Assembly (NCBI GenBank): GCA_030655015.1
Contig: JAURWJ010000109.1
Span: 1-34,048, forward strand
Length of the DNA: 34,048 nucleotides
From: Methylotenera sp.
Lineage (GTDB): Bacteria > Pseudomonadota > Gammaproteobacteria > Burkholderiales > Methylophilaceae
Direction of reading: 5' to 3'
Shown: positions 9,057-18,383 of the stretch, one piece after another
Numbering within the stretch: position 1 is the first letter of the stretch
How the letters are laid out: each line of letters begins with the position of its first letter
Notes under the pieces: model-generated
What the model saw: only the letters and a program-made list of their open reading frames with translations
The model's database searches: none
Told to the model about the DNA's origin: nothing
Position numbers and translations under genes: made by a program

Positions 9057-12000
9057 TTAAGCTTCCGCCATCCTCACGGCGGCTTCCATATCGACATCAA
9101 CAATACGTGAAACACCAGATTCCTGCATGGTAACACCTATCAATTGCTGCGCCATCTCCATGGTAATTTTATTATGACTTACGTATAAAAACTGCGTTCT
9201 TTCAGACATTTTTTTTACCATGGCACAAAAACGCTCAGTATTACTGTCATCAAGTGGTGCATCTACCTCGTCCATCAAGCAAAATGGCGCAGGATTGAGC
9301 CTAAATAAGGCAAACACTAATGCCAATGCAGTTAAGGCTTTTTCGCCACCAGACAGCAAATGGATCGTGCTGTTCTTTTTGCCTGGCGGCTGTGCAAATA
9401 CTTGCATGCCTGTATCTAATATTTCCTCACCAAGCAACTCCAGCCTTGCCTGACCGCCGCCAAATAAAGTGGTAAAGAGTTCATTAAAATGTCGATTTGC
9501 CTCATCAAAAGTGGCTTGCAGACGGCTACGCGTTTCGCGGTCTATTTTACGAATAGCATCCTCAAGTGTTTGGCTGGCCTCTAATAGATCGCGGCATTGG
9601 CTATCTAAATAATCCTTGCGTGATTGCTCGCTCGCAAGTTCTTGAATGGCTGCCAGATTAACCGCGCCTAATGACTCAATATCAAATTCAAGCTTGCTTT
9701 TCTTTTTTTCCAAGTCAGACACTTTAGTATCCGTAGTCATTGATTGGGCTAAATGACTAGCGAGCAAGGATTCTTCAATATTTGTAGCGATTAGTTCAGC
9801 CTGACACTGCTCAAAATATAAACGTGACTCTTGCTCGTTCAGTCGGCTTGTTTCCAACTTATCGCGCAAAGGGTGTAAAAGCTGCTCATGCTGTAGCCGC
9901 AACCGCTCTTGTTGCTGCAATATAGACTCACAGTCACTCATCGTGTTACGGGCGCTTGCTAACACCAATTCATTTTGATGCTTGACGTTAAGCGCTGTTT
10001 CCAAGTTGGCTTTTAAAGCCTCCATTTTAGTGGCCGCCAAGGTGGTTTCACCCTCGTTGCAACGTAATTGAAGCGAGGTTTTTTCTTCATGTAAGAATTC
10101 AAGTTTAGAATTTAACTCATTGATATTATTTTGAATAAATTTAATATTAAAACTTTTTTCCTGATGCGCACGCTCTGCGGTTTGCAACTGCAGACGAACC
10201 TCGTTTAACCATACCTCCGCCGATTGCTTTTCAGTCTCTTTGGCAGATTTTTCAGATTGCAATAAAGATAGGCTCGCGGAAATTTCACTGACCAGCTGTT
10301 CTTTTTGCGTACTTTCATCCTGAAGTTTACTAAGTTTTTCTTCTGCTAAAGCACAATCTGCATGCAGAGACTTTTGTCGCTGTATTGCATTAGACTGTTG
10401 CTGCTTAAGCTGTTGTAAGTTCAAATTAAGTTGATGCGCCTGCTGAGTAGCAGTTTTTAATTGCTGTTGAAGCAGATGTTGTTTAGCTCGCAATGCTTGA
10501 AGCGCACTTTCAGCATTGGTTAGCCGACTATTAGTATCTACCAAATGCTTTTTAACTTCTGGCAGTTGCAGCTCCAATTGCTCCAAACGTGTTTGTCGCT
10601 CCAATACGCCATGCAATAGTGATTGTGTACCAAAATACGTGACGCTGTGTCGAGTATAAATATCACCTTGTTTATTGACTAAGCACTCACCGCGATTAAG
10701 GGTATGGCTCGCAGGAATAGCATCTGTACCGTTCTCTAGCAAATAAACGCCTGCTAGCCAATCATGCAGTACCGCCTGATGGTTAGGCTCAACATGGTCA
10801 ATACGTGAATATAAAGGTGTAAAAGCCAATGATTGCGGCTTAACATCCAACACAGAATCCAGCGCTGTTAACGCTAAACTTAATGCTGCTGGCGGCCTAC
10901 TTTCAACCAATAACTCTTGATGTGTAATTGCGTTAAGCCTTGCGCCAAGAATAGCCTCAAATGCTGTTTCCCAGCCTGGTTGAATGCGCACAGCCTGCCA
11001 AATACGCGCCTTATCATTTAAGCCTGATTTTTTTAACCAAGCAGTCAGTGAAGCTTCATTGTTGCCATCGCGCATAGATTGCTGAATTTTGGATAAAGAA
11101 CTAATTTCTGCTTCAAGTAAATGCAATTCACGTTGCCGCACATGCACATCCTCTCTACATGTTTTTATATCAGCATGAATCGATTGCTCATTTTGCAGCG
11201 CCTCAGCATTTTGCGTCTCTAGCATGACAATTTCAGCGTTTAATGCGGTTAACTGCGCCTGCATCTCAATAAGCGCATCATCTGCTGGTATTAACAAGCT
11301 AGCGTAACTTTGTTGCAAGCGCTTTAGTTGGTCTTTAGTTTCATTGATAGCACGCGCAATATGTCCAATACCAGCTTGCTCTAAGCGTAAGCGTTGCTCT
11401 GCATTTAACCACACGGTTTGACTGGCATTAAATGCTGCAAGTGCGGCTTGATAGCTTTGCAATTGAGTTGGCGCAGCCTCTCGCGCAGTTTTAACTGCAT
11501 CATCTGCAATAGCAAAGTTAGCATTTGCCTCAAGTAAATCCGCCTGCGCTTTTGCCAGTGAAACTTCAATAAGACCCTGCTGACTAGTATTTTTTTCTAC
11601 TTGCACAACAAGCTGTTGTAATTGTAATTGCATACGCTCGCGCGCTTCAGCAGTATTCTTCACTTGATTTTCAAGATTAGAAACTACTGCATTGGCTTCG
11701 TAATAGCCAGCTTGCGCTGCATTAACGGCCTCGCTTGAGGCAATATGCTGCTGCCGTGCAGTTTCCAATGCTGCTTCACTGCTACGCAAACTTGCCATTT
11801 GCGCTTCGAGATCAATCACCAACTTTTCAACCGTCCGCTGTGATTTTCCCCAATGAGCGCTCGCATCACGTTTTTTTAATAACCAAACCTGACCTTTGGT
11901 GATGTTTAAAGCCTCTTGCATCCGATGATATTGCTCGGTAACCACCGCTTGCGATTGCAACCGTACAATCTGTTTATCAAGCTCACGAGTAATATCTTCC

Positions 12001-12581
12001 ACACGCGTTAAATTTTCACGCGTATCACGCAAACGCAATTCAGTTTCACGGCGACGTTCTTTATATTTACTAATACCAGCCGCTTCTTCTAAAAAAATAC
12101 GCATCTCTTCAGGCTTGGCTTCCACAATTCGGCTAATGGTATTTTGCCCAATAATGGCGTATGCGCGTCCACCCAAACCCGTGCCCAAGAATAAGTCCGC
12201 CACATCACGCCGCCGCACTACACTATTATTGATGTAGTAAGTTGAGCCTTTATCTCGCTCAATCACACGCTTAACAGAAATCTCAGCATATTGCGACCAC
12301 TCACCTGATGCGCCGCCTAAGCTATTATCAAACACCAACTCAACACTGGCACGAGAGATAGGTTTGCGGTTACCAGAACCATTAAAAATCACCGCATCCA
12401 TCGCATCGGCACGCATCTCTTTAGCTGACGACTCGCCCAATACCCAACGTACGGACTCCATTACATTGGATTTTCCACACCCATTGGGACCAACCACACC
12501 CACGCGCTGCCCATGAATATGCAGCGTTGTTGGGTCAACAAACGATTTGAAACCAGCAAGTTTTAGGTGAGTTAAACGCAA
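9057..12581 (-). CDS. smc: Chromosome segregation protein SMC
   Basis: The 1174-residue condensin ATPase. Walker A is GPNGCGKSN (31-39), within [18 protein letters not shown]. Two long coiled-coil arms (about 170-490 and 670-1000) flank the hinge (about 500-660, from [16 protein letters not shown] on). The C-terminal head has the signature [15 protein letters not shown] and Walker [14 protein letters not shown], then a FLYVSHNK switch. The start is TTG: upstream in-frame ATG is absent and the protein begins exactly at the family's conserved first residues. No clear ribosome site precedes it. It diverges from queF with 88 bases between start codons. zipA follows after 37 bases, so it probably heads a maintenance operon. 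Confidence 0.97.
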   Translation of the reverse strand: MRLTHLKLAGFKSFVDPTTLHIHGQRVGVVGPNGCGKSNVMESVRWVLGESSAKEMRADAMDAVIFNGSGNRKPISRASVELVFDNSLGGASGEWSQYAEISVKRVIERDKGSTYYINNSVVRRRDVADLFLGTGLGGRAYAIIGQNTISRIVEAKPEEMRIFLEEAAGISKYKERRRETELRLRDTRENLTRVEDITRELDKQIVRLQSQAVVTEQYHRMQEALNITKGQVWLLKKRDASAHWGKSQRTVEKLVIDLEAQMASLRSSEAALETARQQHIASSEAVNAAQAGYYEANAVVSNLENQVKNTAEARERMQLQLQQLVVQVEKNTSQQGLIEVSLAKAQADLLEANANFAIADDAVKTAREAAPTQLQSYQAALAAFNASQTVWLNAEQRLRLEQAGIGHIARAINETKDQLKRLQQSYASLLIPADDALIEMQAQLTALNAEIVMLETQNAEALQNEQSIHADIKTCREDVHVRQRELHLLEAEISSLSKIQQSMRDGNNEASLTAWLKKSGLNDKARIWQAVRIQPGWETAFEAILGARLNAITHQELLVESRPPAALSLALTALDSVLDVKPQSLAFTPLYSRIDHVEPNHQAVLHDWLAGVYLLENGTDAIPASHTLNRGECLVNKQGDIYTRHSVTYFGTQSLLHGVLERQTRLEQLELQLPEVKKHLVDTNSRLTNAESALQALRAKQHLLQQQLKTATQQAHQLNLNLQQLKQQQSNAIQRQKSLHADCALAEEKLSKLQDESTQKEQLVSEISASLSLLQSEKSAKETEKQSAEVWLNEVRLQLQTAERAHQEKSFNIKFIQNNINELNSKLEFLHEEKTSLQLRCNEGETTLAATKMEALKANLETALNVKHQNELVLASARNTMSDCESILQQQERLRLQHEQLLHPLRDKLETSRLNEQESRLYFEQCQAELIATNIEESLLASHLAQSMTTDTKVSDLEKKKSKLEFDIESLGAVNLAAIQELASEQSRKDYLDSQCRDLLEASQTLEDAIRKIDRETRSRLQATFDEANRHFNELFTTLFGGGQARLELLGEEILDTGMQVFAQPPGKKNSTIHLLSGGEKALTALALVFALFRLNPAPFCLMDEVDAPLDDSNTERFCAMVKKMSERTQFLYVSHNKITMEMAQQLIGVTMQESGVSRIVDVDMEAAVRMAEA

Positions 12582-12606
12582 AGTGGGTTTTGAAATTTAT
12601 GACAAA

Positions 12607-12635
12607 TTTTGGTTTGAATTTTTAAGCGTTATAAT
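12607..12635 (+). promoter_or_regulatory. Probable sigma-70 promoter of queF
   Basis: A perfect -10 hexamer TATAAT (12630-12635) lies 34 bases before the queF ATG. The -35 at 17-bp spacing is weak (TTTTGG, 12607-12612). The divergent smc start is only 49 bases to the left, so the two genes share a compact control region. I found no preQ1-type riboswitch in this short leader. Confidence 0.5.
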
Positions 12636-12669
12636 AACGGTTTTTAAGACAAAAGCCGCATTTTCTATC

Positions 12670-13116
12670 ATGACAGAACAATCTTTAGGTGCAAAACCTA
12701 CCGCACAACCTTCTAAAACATTAGAAACATTTGAAAACCCAAATACAGCACGTGACTTCCATATTCACATGGAAATCCCCGAGTTCACCTGCTTATGCCC
12801 AAAAACAGGTCAGCCAGATTTCGCTGTCATTTATTTAGACTATATTCCAGACCAATCCTGCGTAGAGTTAAAAAGCCTAAAACTCTATATGTGGTCATTT
12901 CGCGATGAAGGCTGCTTCCATGAAGCAGTGACCAATCAAATTTTAGATGACTTAGTTGCTGCAACCCAACCAAAATTTATGCGCGTAACCGCTAAATTTT
13001 ATGTGCGTGGAGGGGTATTTACCAATGTGGTGGCTGAACATCGCAAAACAGGCTGGCAACCCCTGCCTCGCGTAGATTTAATGCATTTTGAAAGCCAATC
13101 TAATATTCGCGGTTAA
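12670..13116 (+). CDS. queF: NADPH-dependent 7-cyano-7-deazaguanine reductase QueF
   Basis: A 148-residue tunnel-fold enzyme that reduces preQ0 to preQ1 in queuosine synthesis. Key residues: the catalytic Cys in [13 protein letters not shown] (Cys43, with Asp50 as proton donor), the QueF-specific ELKSLKLY block (66-73), and the substrate His-Glu in [10 protein letters not shown]. Length matches the short (type I, YkvM-like) form. I chose ATG 12670 because the protein then begins with the usual poorly conserved leader. An ATG at 12583 in the same frame would lie upstream of the TATAAT promoter and overlap smc control sequence. The gene sits alone between smc and the tRNA pair. Other queuosine-related content in the window is gluQ at 21466. 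Confidence 0.95.
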   Translation: MTEQSLGAKPTAQPSKTLETFENPNTARDFHIHMEIPEFTCLCPKTGQPDFAVIYLDYIPDQSCVELKSLKLYMWSFRDEGCFHEAVTNQILDDLVAATQPKFMRVTAKFYVRGGVFTNVVAEHRKTGWQPLPRVDLMHFESQSNIRG

Positions 13117-13183
13117 CTTGCACGGTTTTAATGCTATAAATTTCAGGTTGAAACATAAATTAAGCAAAATATAATGAAAATCA

Positions 13184-13212
13184 TTGACAAGCGCCCTGCC
13201 CATCTTTATTAT
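13184..13212 (+). promoter_or_regulatory. Strong sigma-70 promoter of the tRNA-Ala/tRNA-Glu unit
   Basis: A perfect -35 TTGACA (13184-13189), exactly 17 bases of spacer, and -10 TATTAT (13207-13212), followed directly by the GC-rich discriminator GGCGCC. That combination is typical of stable-RNA promoters under growth-rate and ppGpp control. The first tRNA base is 49 bases beyond the -10 element. Confidence 0.8.
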
Positions 13213-13261
13213 GGCGCCTCGCTGATGACGCAATTGATTGAAAGCGAAAGGGTCTAGGTAC

Positions 13262-13337
<76 letters not shown>

Positions 13338-13417
13338 AAATAGTTAAAATTTAACTTTAAGTTAAACCGTAAGTTGTAGTAAAATGTCGCACTTGTAACA
13401 AAGCAGTAAATTCTTAG

Positions 13418-13493
13418 GTCCCCATCGTCTAGAGGCCTAGGACACCTCCCTTTCACGGAGGCGACCCGGGTTCGAATCCCGGTGGGGACGCCA
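13418..13493 (+). tRNA. tRNA-Glu (TTC)
   Basis: Acceptor GTCCCCA pairs with TGGGGAC. The D arm contains CGTCTAGAGGCCTAGGACA, and the anticodon stem CCTCC/GGAGG has loop CTTTCAC, giving TTC. The T arm CCGGGTTCGAATCCCGG follows. CCA is encoded. The only tRNA-Glu gene in the window; a strong terminator follows 26 bases later. Confidence 0.97.
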
Positions 13494-13519
13494 ATTATTA
13501 TCAAATTGGCAACGTAAAC

Positions 13520-13546
13520 AAGGCCTTGTATATCAAGGCCTTTTTT
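13520..13546 (+). terminator. Rho-independent terminator of the tRNA unit
   Basis: AAGGCCTTG and CAAGGCCTT form a perfect 9-bp stem around the loop TATAT, with the T-run to 13546. It works for transcripts leaving tRNA-Glu. Confidence 0.9.
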
Positions 13547-13809
13547 GTTTTTGGCAACTACACAAGCAACCAAGTAATTGCCACGGTTCTGTAACAATTT
13601 CAAATACTTAAATACACCTCAATCCAGTTGCTTACAATTTATGTGATACCACTATTGAATACAAGTAAAAATAGCATTGCGTAAACAGTATTAAAATTGA
13701 GCGTAGCTTGCTTTTTAATTTCACGATTCTAGTTGTAATACTTAACATTACGCTTTAAATTAAACAAGATAAACACACTGCTTTTCAGCATTGAATTTGG
13801 CGGATAAAA

Positions 13810-14091
13810 TTGAAAGATTACTACGCAATTTTAGGTGTTTCAGCGAATGCTACCTTAGCTGAAATAAAAACGACTTACCGCAGAATGGCCTCTCAATTCC
13901 ATCCTGACAAAAACACATCAGTTGATGCGCCTACAAAATTCAGAAAAGTGCAGGAAGCTTATGAAGTGCTTTCTGATATTGATAAAAGAAAAGCATTTGA
14001 CGAAAACCGCAGGCGTAGCTTATTGGATAGCCCGATAGACACGGCTCATGAAATTTGGCAGCACTACTTAAATGGAATATTAAAAAAATGA
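13810..14091 (+). CDS. Minimal J-domain (DnaJ-like) protein heading an orphan operon
   Basis: A 93-residue protein that is almost only a J domain: KDYYAILGVSANATLAEIK (helix I-II), the essential HPD tripeptide at 31-33 in SQFHPDKNT, and FRKVQEAYEVLSDIDKRKAFDE (helix III-IV). A short tail (IWQHYLNGILKK) replaces the Gly/Phe, zinc and substrate domains of true DnaJ. It should stimulate an Hsp70 ATPase and recruit it to a particular client or complex. The start is TTG with a GGCGGA ribosome site. An upstream in-frame TGA at 13792 rules out a much longer protein. Its stop overlaps the next start (ATGA), so translation is coupled. A weak promoter (TTGTAA, 17 bases, TAAATT; 13733-13761) may serve the operon. 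Confidence 0.9.
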   Translation: MKDYYAILGVSANATLAEIKTTYRRMASQFHPDKNTSVDAPTKFRKVQEAYEVLSDIDKRKAFDENRRRSLLDSPIDTAHEIWQHYLNGILKK

Positions 14092-14579
14092 GAATATCGC
14101 GCTACTTTACCGACTTAATGGCTACTTATGTGGCAGATATTGATGACTTAAAGACTGATTCAGGCGGTGACGATGTCCTGACTGAGCGCCTTGTAGAAAA
14201 ACGTTCACAGATATCAGATTTAATGCCTATGATTAAAACTAACCCTGAAATGTTGGCGGTTATTTTTCATAGAAGCGTGGTAGTGAAAAAGCCAGAAATT
14301 ATCTTGAGCTATCTTGATAAGGAGCCTGCTAAGTTTCCTGCGTGGGAAACCATATCTTCCAGCGTTCAGTTTGCCCCTTGGGCAATCGACCTGGTTGCTA
14401 AACTAAAAACTGAGGTTGGCGGTGAGCATTGCTTGTTAACCACCGTGATGCTCGAACATCTGTATGCGCTGTATGAGGTGAGTGAAGATGCAGTGGACGA
14501 AATGGAAACAGAAGAGTCGGATGACCTAGCTGAATCAGGTGGTGAATGGCTATCTGAGCATGGGTTCGACAGCCATTAA
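14088..14579 (+). CDS. Unknown helical protein, second gene of the J-domain operon
   Basis: 163 residues from ATG 14088, which overlaps the J-domain stop by ATGA; I chose this start over the in-frame TTG at 14055 because of the overlap. I do not recognise the family. It is predicted soluble and mainly helical. A hydrophobic core (ISDLMPMIKTNPEMLAVIF, PEIILSYLDKEPAKFPAWET) precedes a strongly acidic C-terminal third (VSEDAVDEMETEESDDLAES). No signal peptide, metal motif or nucleotide-binding motif is visible. Coupling to a J-domain protein suggests it is either the client or the adaptor for Hsp70. That is inference from position only. Confidence 0.8.
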   Translation: MRISRYFTDLMATYVADIDDLKTDSGGDDVLTERLVEKRSQISDLMPMIKTNPEMLAVIFHRSVVVKKPEIILSYLDKEPAKFPAWETISSSVQFAPWAIDLVAKLKTEVGGEHCLLTTVMLEHLYALYEVSEDAVDEMETEESDDLAESGGEWLSEHGFDSH

Positions 14580-14636
14580 AGCGCCGCGTCAGTCAATTTT
14601 AGTAAATGGCCCCTGTATTTATTCAATAGGATAAAA

Positions 14637-15308
14637 ATGACAAATTTAGTCGTCGTACAAGCAACCAGCCTTATTCAGTCTGGCGATATAGTAAGCGCAG
14701 AGGCCTTACTCACCGCCCTAGTGGAAACCGATGGTGATCATGCATTGGTAGAAGTGCTTGATGAAATGCCATCAAAAGACCTGTTAGCGGTTATCCGTGA
14801 ATATGATTCATCTAAACAATCGCTTTTAAATTTGTTGATTACTCCTGAACAATTTGCACGTGTTGTTGTTTTAGATCGACTCTATAAAGATATGTCACAC
14901 GAGCATCTGCGTGGCATGATCAACTCTGTCCTGTTTCGAGAAGATGCCGATGCTAACGAGTTTATTGAAGCAATAGCCGAACTTGAATTTGGTTATGAGA
15001 CCTTGGCAGATTATCTTTCAGATCGTGCTGAAGAAGTGACGGGAGAGACTTTTGCGGCACTGGATACAGAGGATATCACTCGCGCGGAAATTAGTGATCA
15101 TGACTGGAAAGAACTTACTTGGTTGCTACGCCATAACCATGCAGATATTTACAATATTGTTTATGCCTTATTGAAGACGAAACTTCAGGATAATCTAATT
15201 CCTGAAGTTGTGCATGTTACTGAAAGTGAAGATGAAGTTGTTGTAGATACGGATCCAGTAGCAAAAGTAACCAGGGGCGATGATGAGGATGAGGATTCTG
15301 CGATTTAG
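14637..15308 (+). CDS. Unknown acidic helical protein, third gene of the J-domain operon
   Basis: 223 residues with a good ribosome site (AGGAT, 7 bases before ATG). No family recognised. The sequence is a series of amphipathic helices of about 20-35 residues with LL/VL pairs (ALVEVLDEMPSKDLLAVIRE, PEQFARVVVLDRLYKDMS, EFIEAIAELEFGYETLADYL). This resembles the helical-repeat N domain type of scaffold and has no catalytic motif. The tail is very acidic (RGDDEDEDSAI). It begins 57 bases after the previous gene and ends 47 bases before the next, all same strand, so one operon is likely. The acidic tail and repeats argue for protein-protein interaction. A function cannot be given. Confidence 0.8.
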   Translation: MTNLVVVQATSLIQSGDIVSAEALLTALVETDGDHALVEVLDEMPSKDLLAVIREYDSSKQSLLNLLITPEQFARVVVLDRLYKDMSHEHLRGMINSVLFREDADANEFIEAIAELEFGYETLADYLSDRAEEVTGETFAALDTEDITRAEISDHDWKELTWLLRHNHADIYNIVYALLKTKLQDNLIPEVVHVTESEDEVVVDTDPVAKVTRGDDEDEDSAI

Positions 15309-15355
15309 GTAATATTCTTGATACGCGCAACTTTTTCATCACTAAACTGCCACTT

Positions 15356-16600
15356 ATGACATCTGCTAAAAGCACACAATCTATTACAGCTTATGATAAT
15401 GCGCCTTTTTTTGAAAAAGCGTTTACGCATGCCGTTCAGCACAACTACATTGGTCAAACACGCATTGATGAAATCATCAATGAAGCTGCCACAGGATCTA
15501 TTCAAATAGCAGATTATTTTGGAGAATCTTCGCACTTAAGAAAAAACCTGGAAGTGTCAATGACACGCATGGTGAGTCTGGTCAGTTTATATCTTGAGAA
15601 TACAACGGATGCTCAACCGGACAAAGCCGCACAGTTATTAAAAGAAAAACCTTTTCGCGCACTGTCACGCGGTGGATCGCAAATGCTAAAAGCACTGTAC
15701 AGCCTACCAGAAGATGATTACTTTGGTTCACCTCGGCTTGATTCTGAGCGTGAGTTTCTAAAAAAGTGTTTAAGCAAAAATCTGTCTAGCACTAAATACA
15801 GACAAATGTTGACGGACTGTGAACGATTTAAAAGAAATATTGATTTTGCCACCCTCTTAGCCAAGTTGATTGGGGCGACTATCAATCAACCAAATGAGCA
15901 TCATGCGTCGGCTGAACATGTCATTCGCACCTCTTTATTATCTTTGGCGTATGGCACGAAAAAAATAGCGGCGAAAAAAGCGCATCCTTATAATGAAGCT
16001 GGCTTATTTGAAATTTTCAGCACTATTCGCAAAGAGTATGGGTTTTTAGGCGACGTGACTTGCAAAGCCAGTTTTATCGAAGAATTACCGCTAGAGTTTC
16101 GCAATGATGCGATCAGCATACTCTCAAGTATCAACAAAGATGATATTCCAAAAATAGTTAATCAATCCGTAACACTAGAATCTGCTTTTCGTGACCTGAA
16201 AGACCGTAAATACTTTTACGTTCGTGACCAGTTAAATGAAGTAAGTCGATTCGATCAAAGGCTAGCTGCAGACTGGTTTGCACTTACGGGAGGGACTGAG
16301 GATGATGCGTTGCTACTTACAGTATTCCTATGTACAGCCGCAGGCGTCCCACAAAAGACTACTTTAAAAAGAAATGAAGTTAAAAAAGCAGTATTAAGCA
16401 TTCGTGAAAATGGTCTTATGCAAAATGCTGTGCTTAATCTAATTAAAAAAGCGCCTCATGATGAAATGGAGCAACTTAGATCATTGTGGGATGACTTTAT
16501 TGAAGAAGCCACGCCGTTTTTATTAGATGATTCAGATGAGAAACTGAATGAGGTCATGACGTATCTAGCTGATCGTTGTAGTCTCCAAAAACTACAGTAA
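15356..16600 (+). CDS. Unknown 414-residue protein, fourth gene of the J-domain operon
   Basis: The largest member of the operon, soluble, with no signal peptide or membrane segment. Recognisable local features only: the conserved-looking block EKPFRALSRGGSQMLKALY (about 98-116), a Lys-rich stretch GTKKIAAKKAHPYN (about 200), the segment YGFLGDVTCKASFIEELPLEF, and a charged C-terminal helix bundle (MEQLRSLWDDFIEEATPFLL). No known enzymatic motif was found. The RGG-containing block and the surrounding helices resemble, faintly, the DUF6178 type of uncharacterised proteins, but I cannot confirm this. The ribosome site is weak. The next gene, pagP, is convergent 81 bases on. Confidence 0.8.
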   Translation: MTSAKSTQSITAYDNAPFFEKAFTHAVQHNYIGQTRIDEIINEAATGSIQIADYFGESSHLRKNLEVSMTRMVSLVSLYLENTTDAQPDKAAQLLKEKPFRALSRGGSQMLKALYSLPEDDYFGSPRLDSEREFLKKCLSKNLSSTKYRQMLTDCERFKRNIDFATLLAKLIGATINQPNEHHASAEHVIRTSLLSLAYGTKKIAAKKAHPYNEAGLFEIFSTIRKEYGFLGDVTCKASFIEELPLEFRNDAISILSSINKDDIPKIVNQSVTLESAFRDLKDRKYFYVRDQLNEVSRFDQRLAADWFALTGGTEDDALLLTVFLCTAAGVPQKTTLKRNEVKKAVLSIRENGLMQNAVLNLIKKAPHDEMEQLRSLWDDFIEEATPFLLDDSDEKLNEVMTYLADRCSLQKLQ

Positions 16601-16681
16601 TAATATGGCAAAGGTGTGTTTATAAAACCGATAAAGCACAGCTAGGCACACCAATAATTCACAAACAAACTATTTTTTCAA

Positions 16682-17227
16682 TTATTGCAATTGCCAGCGT
16701 AACCATGTGAACAAGATATTTCCATTGCCGTTACCGCCTGGAATATAAGTGGATTGTAGCGCTATCCGCTTATAGTCTACAGAAAATAGTGGTGCAAGTA
16801 TTGGCAAAGGTAAGTAATTGAAATCTTTACGTAACGTTAGCCCTACGCTGTAACCAAGACCCAAACTTAAATCATTCATTGGCCGCCATGTTTTTTGAAA
16901 GCCATAACCTAAGATAGGTTCTATGTCGTTATGTGAGTCTTGGAATGCCATGACATAGAGCGCATGCCAATCACCATCCTCATCAAATCTAGACTTGCCG
17001 AACCCTAAGCCCCACGGGTGCTCATTAAACGTATCAATTTTTTCCGAGCTATAGTAACTTCGGTTATGCCAGGTATTGATAGGAATATAAAGTTCATAGT
17101 CGGTAGCGTTCCACGTTTGCGATAAAGAATCTTGCACACGCGTCCAAACACCAGGGCTGAGCGGTTCCTCTGCATGCGCGGTTGCAACCTGCAGAAACAT
17201 GCTAATTACGATAAGCCAATATTTCAA
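16682..17227 (-). CDS. pagP: Lipid A palmitoyltransferase PagP
   Basis: An outer-membrane beta-barrel enzyme that moves a palmitoyl chain from phospholipid to lipid A, protecting against cationic peptides. 181 residues, the usual size. A signal peptide (MKYWLIVISMFLQVATAHA) precedes the mature protein with the N-terminal amphipathic helix WTRVQDSLSQTW. Catalytic residues are in place: His54 in YIPINTWHNRS, and Asp97-Ser98 in AFQDSHN. The barrel continues through ILGYGFQKTWRP and GNILFTWLRWQL. The start is TTG with AGGAA at good spacing. Neighbours (YqjD-type and a secreted protein, same strand) suggest an envelope-stress group. Convergent with the J-domain operon. Confidence 0.93.
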   Translation of the reverse strand: MKYWLIVISMFLQVATAHAEEPLSPGVWTRVQDSLSQTWNATDYELYIPINTWHNRSYYSSEKIDTFNEHPWGLGFGKSRFDEDGDWHALYVMAFQDSHNDIEPILGYGFQKTWRPMNDLSLGLGYSVGLTLRKDFNYLPLPILAPLFSVDYKRIALQSTYIPGGNGNGNILFTWLRWQLQ

Positions 17228-17496
17228 TACGTTTCCTACGTCTAGATTTAAGCTGTTGATACTAAAGATGTAACCAGCACTCTATCAATATTAGGAGTCT
17301 TTCAATGGCTGCCGGTTCCTTTTTACAACTGAATGCCAAGAAGTGATTAAGGCAGTCCAGCATAAAGCACCTTCTATCGCTATGGCACGGTTAAGCGTAA
17401 ATTTCCGTTCGGCCTAAGCCTGTCTGGTTTAAAAGCTCAGCCTTGTCATTCCTACCCATAAGACATGACATCTGCAGAAATATTTTGCAGGTCTAA

Positions 17497-17811
17497 TTAA
17501 CGGCGACCTATCAGTAAACCTATCACCACACCAACACTTGCGGCTAATCCAATAGAACGCCATGGGTTTTCATGCACATAAACATCAGTCACTTTGGCGG
17601 CTGCTTTAGTTTTAGCAAGCATTTCATCTTGCGCATCTGCCAGTTTGGCTTTCGCTATATTGAGCGACTTTTCTGCTTTAGCACGTACCTCAGCTATTTT
17701 ATCACCACTAGTATTTGCAGTAGCTTTCAGTAAGGCCTCTGCATCAAAAACCACGGATTTAAACTCATTGATGAGCTGATCTTTATTGAATTGATCATAA
17801 AATTTGGTCAT
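17497..17811 (-). CDS. YqjD/ElaB-family (DUF883) inner-membrane protein
   Basis: 104 residues from ATG 17811, chosen because GGAG stands seven bases upstream (the in-frame GTG at 17823 covers that site). A long coiled, Ala/Lys-rich helix (AEVRAKAEKSLNIAKAKLAD) leads to the signature C-terminal anchor ENPWRSIGLAASVGVVIGLLIGRR, here from about residue 80. In E. coli the homologues YqjD, ElaB and YgaM bind ribosomes at the membrane in stationary phase and are stress-induced. The gene is monocistronic or ends a transcript starting at the secreted-protein gene 52 bases upstream. Confidence 0.88.
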   Translation of the reverse strand: MTKFYDQFNKDQLINEFKSVVFDAEALLKATANTSGDKIAEVRAKAEKSLNIAKAKLADAQDEMLAKTKAAAKVTDVYVHENPWRSIGLAASVGVVIGLLIGRR

Positions 17812-17863
17812 ACTTTTCTCCACTGATATCTAACGTTGATTGATGCTTTTCTAGATACATTTT

Positions 17864-18310
17864 TTAGTGCTTACTCCCATGACCCTTACCATTTTTCTGG
17901 TGCTTATCATCATGGGATTCTCTGTGGTTATCGTTGTAATCATAATACCCATCACCACGACTACGTTGTCGCTCTTGGTAACGTGGCGCGTATTCATGGT
18001 TGTACCAACTGTCCTGCACAAAGTAAACGCGCTCGCCACAGGCATTATATTTACGACAGTGTTTACTCCAGTTTTTAGCGTGGCCTGGGGGTACTCGTAA
18101 ATAGATTGGTTCGCTTTCTATATAAACACGCTCCACTACCCTTGGTTGACGATAGATCACTCGTGGTTGTGGGTAAGGGTAATCTCCGATATCAATTCGA
18201 CCGTAAAAGCCCGGTTGACCGATGCTGACTGAAACCCCGACATCCGCAGCTATTGCTGGAACATTAAGTAGTGAGGAAGCTACTGCCGCTACAAACAAAA
18301 AACGTTTCAT
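17864..18310 (-). CDS. Small secreted Tyr/His/Arg-rich protein of unknown function
   Basis: 148 residues from ATG 18310 with GGGAG ahead of it; the longer frame to 18373 reaches into the promoter and is unlikely. Signal peptide MKRFLFVAAVASSLLNVPAIAA. The mature part starts DVGVSVSIGQPGFYGRIDIGD and continues with a Pro/Arg/Tyr-rich segment (YPQPRVIYRQPRVVERVY). A two-Cys block (HCRKYNACGERVYFVQDSWY), possibly disulfide bonded, follows. The tail is rich in His, Asp, Asn and Lys (HRESHDDKHQKNGKGHGSKH). Similar small periplasmic proteins are common in betaproteobacteria but lack an assigned role. The His-rich end suggests metal binding, which is inference. Confidence 0.75.
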   Translation of the reverse strand: MKRFLFVAAVASSLLNVPAIAADVGVSVSIGQPGFYGRIDIGDYPYPQPRVIYRQPRVVERVYIESEPIYLRVPPGHAKNWSKHCRKYNACGERVYFVQDSWYNHEYAPRYQERQRSRGDGYYDYNDNHRESHDDKHQKNGKGHGSKH

Positions 18311-18354
18311 ATTAATCTCCCATTGAAATATTAGGTTTGACTTTTTGTTGTGCC

Positions 18355-18383
18355 TATATAGAAAATAAGGCACCCCACGACAA
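18355..18383 (-). promoter_or_regulatory. Sigma-70 promoter for the secreted-protein gene
   Basis: On the minus strand: -35 TTGTCG (18383-18378), 17-base spacer, -10 TATATA (18360-18355), 45 bases before the ATG at 18310. An inverted repeat GTGCCT/AGGCAC (18350-18373) brackets the -10 and could be an operator. Confidence 0.55.

Noticed and set aside
12582-12669. Possible preQ1 riboswitch ahead of queF
   Set aside because: The leader after the TATAAT promoter is only about 30 bases and shows no preQ1 aptamer-like stem or A-rich tail.
12583-12669. N-terminal extension of QueF to ATG 12583
   Set aside because: It would place the coding start upstream of the likely TATAAT promoter and add residues not typical of QueF.
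17305-17346. 13-codon frame (MAAGSFLQLNAKK) with a strong AGGAG site between pagP and the YqjD-type gene
   Set aside because: Too short to support as a gene without expression or conservation data. May be a stump of a lost gene.
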